Shown: piece after piece, positions 58,362 through 64,000 of the stretch
Layout of the letters: each line of letters opens with the position of its first letter
Position numbering within the stretch: the first letter of the stretch is position 1
DNA from: Proteles cristata cristata
Taxonomy: Eukaryota > Chordata > Mammalia > Carnivora > Hyaenidae
Direction of reading: 5' to 3'
Assembly (NCBI GenBank): GCA_017311185.1
Contig: JAESUZ010001522.1
Span: 620,001 to 684,000, forward strand
Length of the DNA: 64,000 nucleotides
Position numbers and translations under genes: made by a program
Notes under the pieces: generated by a model
The model's input: only the letters and a program-made list of their open reading frames with translations
What the model was told of the DNA's origin: nothing
The model's database searches: none

Positions 58362-58940
58362 CGCCTGCCGCCATTGTAGCTCCAGGGCGGCTGGGACCCC
58401 TGAAAGAGACGCGCAGACACCGGGCGTCCGCGCTCCTGGCTGGCTGGAACTCGAGAGGGAAGGCAAAAAGCCAAAAACTGGAAATTTGCCTGTGAGTTCG
58501 TGTTTCGGGTGACGAGCCATAGAGAGACCCGGTTTTCCTCACTCCAGCGGCGGCTCGCCTGCCGCCATTGTAGCTCCAGGGCAGCTGGGACCCCTGAAGG
58601 AGACGCGCAGACACCAGGCGTCTGCGCTCCTGGCTGGCTGGAACTCGAGAGGGAAGGCAAAGAGCTAAAAACTGGGAAATTTGCCTGTGAGTTCGTGTTT
58701 CGGGTGACGAGCCATAGAGAGACCCGGTTTTCCTCACTCCAGCGGCGGCGCGCCTGCCGCCATTGTAGCTCCAGGGCGGCTGGGACCCCTGAAGGAGACG
58801 CGCAGACACCAGGCGTCTGCGCTCCTGGCTGGCTGGAACTCGAGGGGAAGGCAAAGAGCTAAAAACTGGGAAATTTGCCTGTGAGTTCGTGTTTCGGGTG
58901 ACGAGCCATAGAGAGACCCGGTTTTCCTCACTCCAGCGGG
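58362..58940 (+). repeat. Three tandem ~194-bp monomers in the L1 5' UTR
   Basis: Units start at 58362, 58556 and 58751, each with 'cgcctgccgccattgtagct' (the second after a 'cggct' variant), and end near 'ctccagcggcgg'. Unit lengths are about 194, 195 and 190 bp, with few differences (units 1 and 2 roughly 96% identical). Unit 3 ends at 'ctccagcggg' (58940), followed by unrelated sequence. Because 195 is a multiple of three, open frames run through several units on both strands. Confidence 0.97.
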
Positions 58941-59559
58941 CTCAGGCTACGCGGACGCTGCAGGCAAGCCCCCGCGCATGCGCACCAGAGCCGACCAGAG
59001 AAGGAAGCAGCGATCCTGACTCCGCCCCCAGAGCTCAGCTGGGAGCCTGGAATAGCCCGAGGGGGTTGTCTGGGAAGCTGTGTCTAAGGTAACTTCAGCG
59101 GGGTGCGGGCTGGGATTTGGAGATTGGAACTGGCCTGGGTTGAAGAGTGCAACCAACTTCGGCTGCGTCCCCGGAACGGGGAGTTGACACGCCAAAAAAA
59201 AAGCGAGCTGCAGCGCGGGGTTCAAGAAGGGACTGGAGCACCGTCACTCTCCTCCCCACAATCGCCAAGGCAGAACCCCCGCCTGAGGCATCGGATCACG
59301 CCACGCACATCCCTGCCTGAGAGGGCTACCTCAAGAAACAAGCTAGAGTACACAAGGTGAAGAGTCCCAAATATCACTACGAATAGGAAAATAAAATAAC
59401 TAAGGTCCCAACAAGAGTGACCGAGGGATACCATTCAAAAACAATCTCTGAAAGGATAGGCCCTGGAAAGTCAAAGAGTTTCTTGGATATAGCAGTGCTC
59501 ATAGAAACAGAGAGCATAACAGGTCTTTAAAACCAACAAGAGCTGGAAAGCTAACTAAA

Positions 59560-60395
59560 ATGACGAAACGAAAGAACTCTCCTCCAAAGAAACTCCAAGA
59601 AGAAATGACAGCTAATGAACTGCTCAAAACAGATATCAGCAGCATAAGTGAACAAGATTTTAGAATAATAATGGTGAAATTAATAGCAGGGCTTGAAAAA
59701 AACATAGGCGACATCAAAGAAACTATGGCTACAGACAGAATGGAAAATAAAAATAGGCATGAAGAATTAAAAAATGCGATAAATGAGATCCATAATAAAT
59801 TAGAGGCCTCCAACACACGGCTTGAAGAGGCAGAAAGGAGAATAAGTGATTTAGAAGACACCATTCTAGAAAACAAGAAGCTGACAAAAAAAGAGACAAA
59901 CTGATCCAGGAACAGGAAAGAAGAATTCTAGAGCTCAGCGACACAGTCAAACGCAACAATATCCATATCATAGGAATCCCAGAAGAGGAAGAGAGAGAGA
60001 AAGGTGCTGAAGGAGTCCTGGAACAAATTATAGCAGAGAACTTCCCCGACCTGGAGAAGGAAGTCAATGTGGAAATACAAGAGGCTCAGAGGACTCCCCT
60101 CAGATGTAACTTGAATCGATCTTCTGCACGACATATCATCGTAAAAATGGCAAAATACAAGGACAAAGAGAGAATTTTGAAAGCAGCTAGGGAGAAAAGG
60201 GCCCTCACATACAAAGGGAAACCGATCAGAGTGGTGACAGACCTATCTCCTGAAACGTGGCAGGCCAGAAAGGAATGGCAAGAGATCTTCAATGTGATGA
60301 ACAGTAAAAATATGCAGCCAAGAATCCTCTATCCAGCAAGCCTGTCATTCAAAATAGAAGGAGAGATAAAACCTTTCCAAATAAACAGAAACTGA
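59560..60395 (+). pseudogene. L1 ORF1 (RNA-binding ORF1p), frameshifted
   Basis: ORF1p is the trimeric RNA-binding chaperone of the L1 ribonucleoprotein. The start ATG at 59560 has A at -3 and is followed by a basic N-terminus ('MTKRKNSPPKK') and a coiled-coil region (about codons 35-110). The frame breaks in the A7 run at 59886-59892 and stops at 59902. The RRM-like and C-terminal domains continue in another frame, including 'RHIIVKMAKYKDKERILKAA' and 'MQPRILYPASLSF'. A second shift near 60378-60385 gives the stop at 60393. The expected C-terminal tail ('TTKPALQEILRG') follows in a third frame to about 60440. Otherwise well conserved. Confidence 0.93.
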
Positions 60396-60496
60396 AAGAA
60401 TTTGTCACCACTAAGCCAGCCCTACAAGAAATCCTGAGGGGATGCTCTGAAGGAAAGGTAGCAAGGAACAAAGATTCCAGAGACACCACCACAAAC

Positions 60497-64000
<3,504 letters not shown>

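Larger units (their letters stand above)
57946..59559 (+). promoter_or_regulatory. L1 5' UTR / internal promoter region
   Basis: About 1.6 kb, CpG-rich. The first bases contain 'caagatggcgg' (57951-57961), which matches the YY1 site that sets the transcription start in human L1. Three ~194-bp monomers lie inside (58362-58940). A second GC-rich stretch (58940-59340) precedes an AT-richer leader to the ORF1 start. Promoter activity is inferred from the family, not shown by the sequence. Confidence 0.8.

Noticed and set aside
58500..58862. 120-codon plus-strand frame in the L1 5' UTR
   Set aside because: It repeats with the 195-bp monomer and has no family signature; probably just a stop-free GC-rich repeat.

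Overview
The window is gene-poor mammalian nuclear DNA, almost certainly from a cat-like carnivore (Feliformia, probably Felidae). The main evidence is 20 tRNA-derived CAN-SINEs of the felid type (5' heads reading 'gcgcctgggtggctcag', an A/B-box head, a CT-rich block and an AATAAA-rich tail) together with carnivore-type L1 3' ends. I found no convincing host protein-coding gene or exon. The open frames are chance frames, microsatellite or SINE read-throughs, or pieces of retroelements. Whether the region is intergenic or intronic cannot be told from the sequence.

Layout. 1-12 kb: AT-rich, mostly unassigned DNA with ancient repeats (MIR, MER5-type hAT, MLT1-type LTRs), one SINE, a (TG)n tract and a (GGAA)n array. 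At 2.8 kb there is a copy of the 5' half of initiator tRNA-Met between perfect 18-bp target-site duplications (TSDs). 12-19 kb: old L1 pieces broken by SINEs, a nested SINE pair, and a short L1 insertion with a 5' inversion. 19-27 kb: mostly unassigned, with a nested pair of MLT1-type LTRs, another LTR and SINEs. 28-31 kb: a very old, colinear L1 ORF2 relic. 31-37.3 kb: unassigned DNA, a possible endogenous-retrovirus env/LTR relic, an MLT1-type LTR and a 34-nt U6 snRNA fragment with TSDs. 38-43.3 kb: an old L1 3' end carrying a SINE-in-SINE insertion, a tail-to-tail SINE pair and a Tigger-like DNA transposon remnant. 43-57 kb: AT-rich DNA with short L1 3' ends, an inverted repeat of about 205 bp per arm ending in A16/T16 tracts (51 kb), and a younger L1 3' end inserted into an older L1 (54-56 kb).

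57.95-64 kb: the 5' 6 kb of a near full-length felid-type L1. It has a GC-rich 5' UTR with a YY1-like site at its first bases and three internal tandem copies of a ~194-bp unit, then ORF1 and ORF2. Both frames carry several small indels, many in A-runs, so this copy cannot encode intact proteins as given. ORF2 is cut by the window edge.

The genes do not form a pathway. The content is a record of L1-driven retrotransposition: L1 itself, SINEs moved by L1, and small structural RNAs. I did not find evidence for a new functional system. The most unusual items are the two tailless small-RNA retrocopies, the A-tailed inverted repeat, the inverted L1 with a possible 3' transduction, and the L1 5' UTR monomers.
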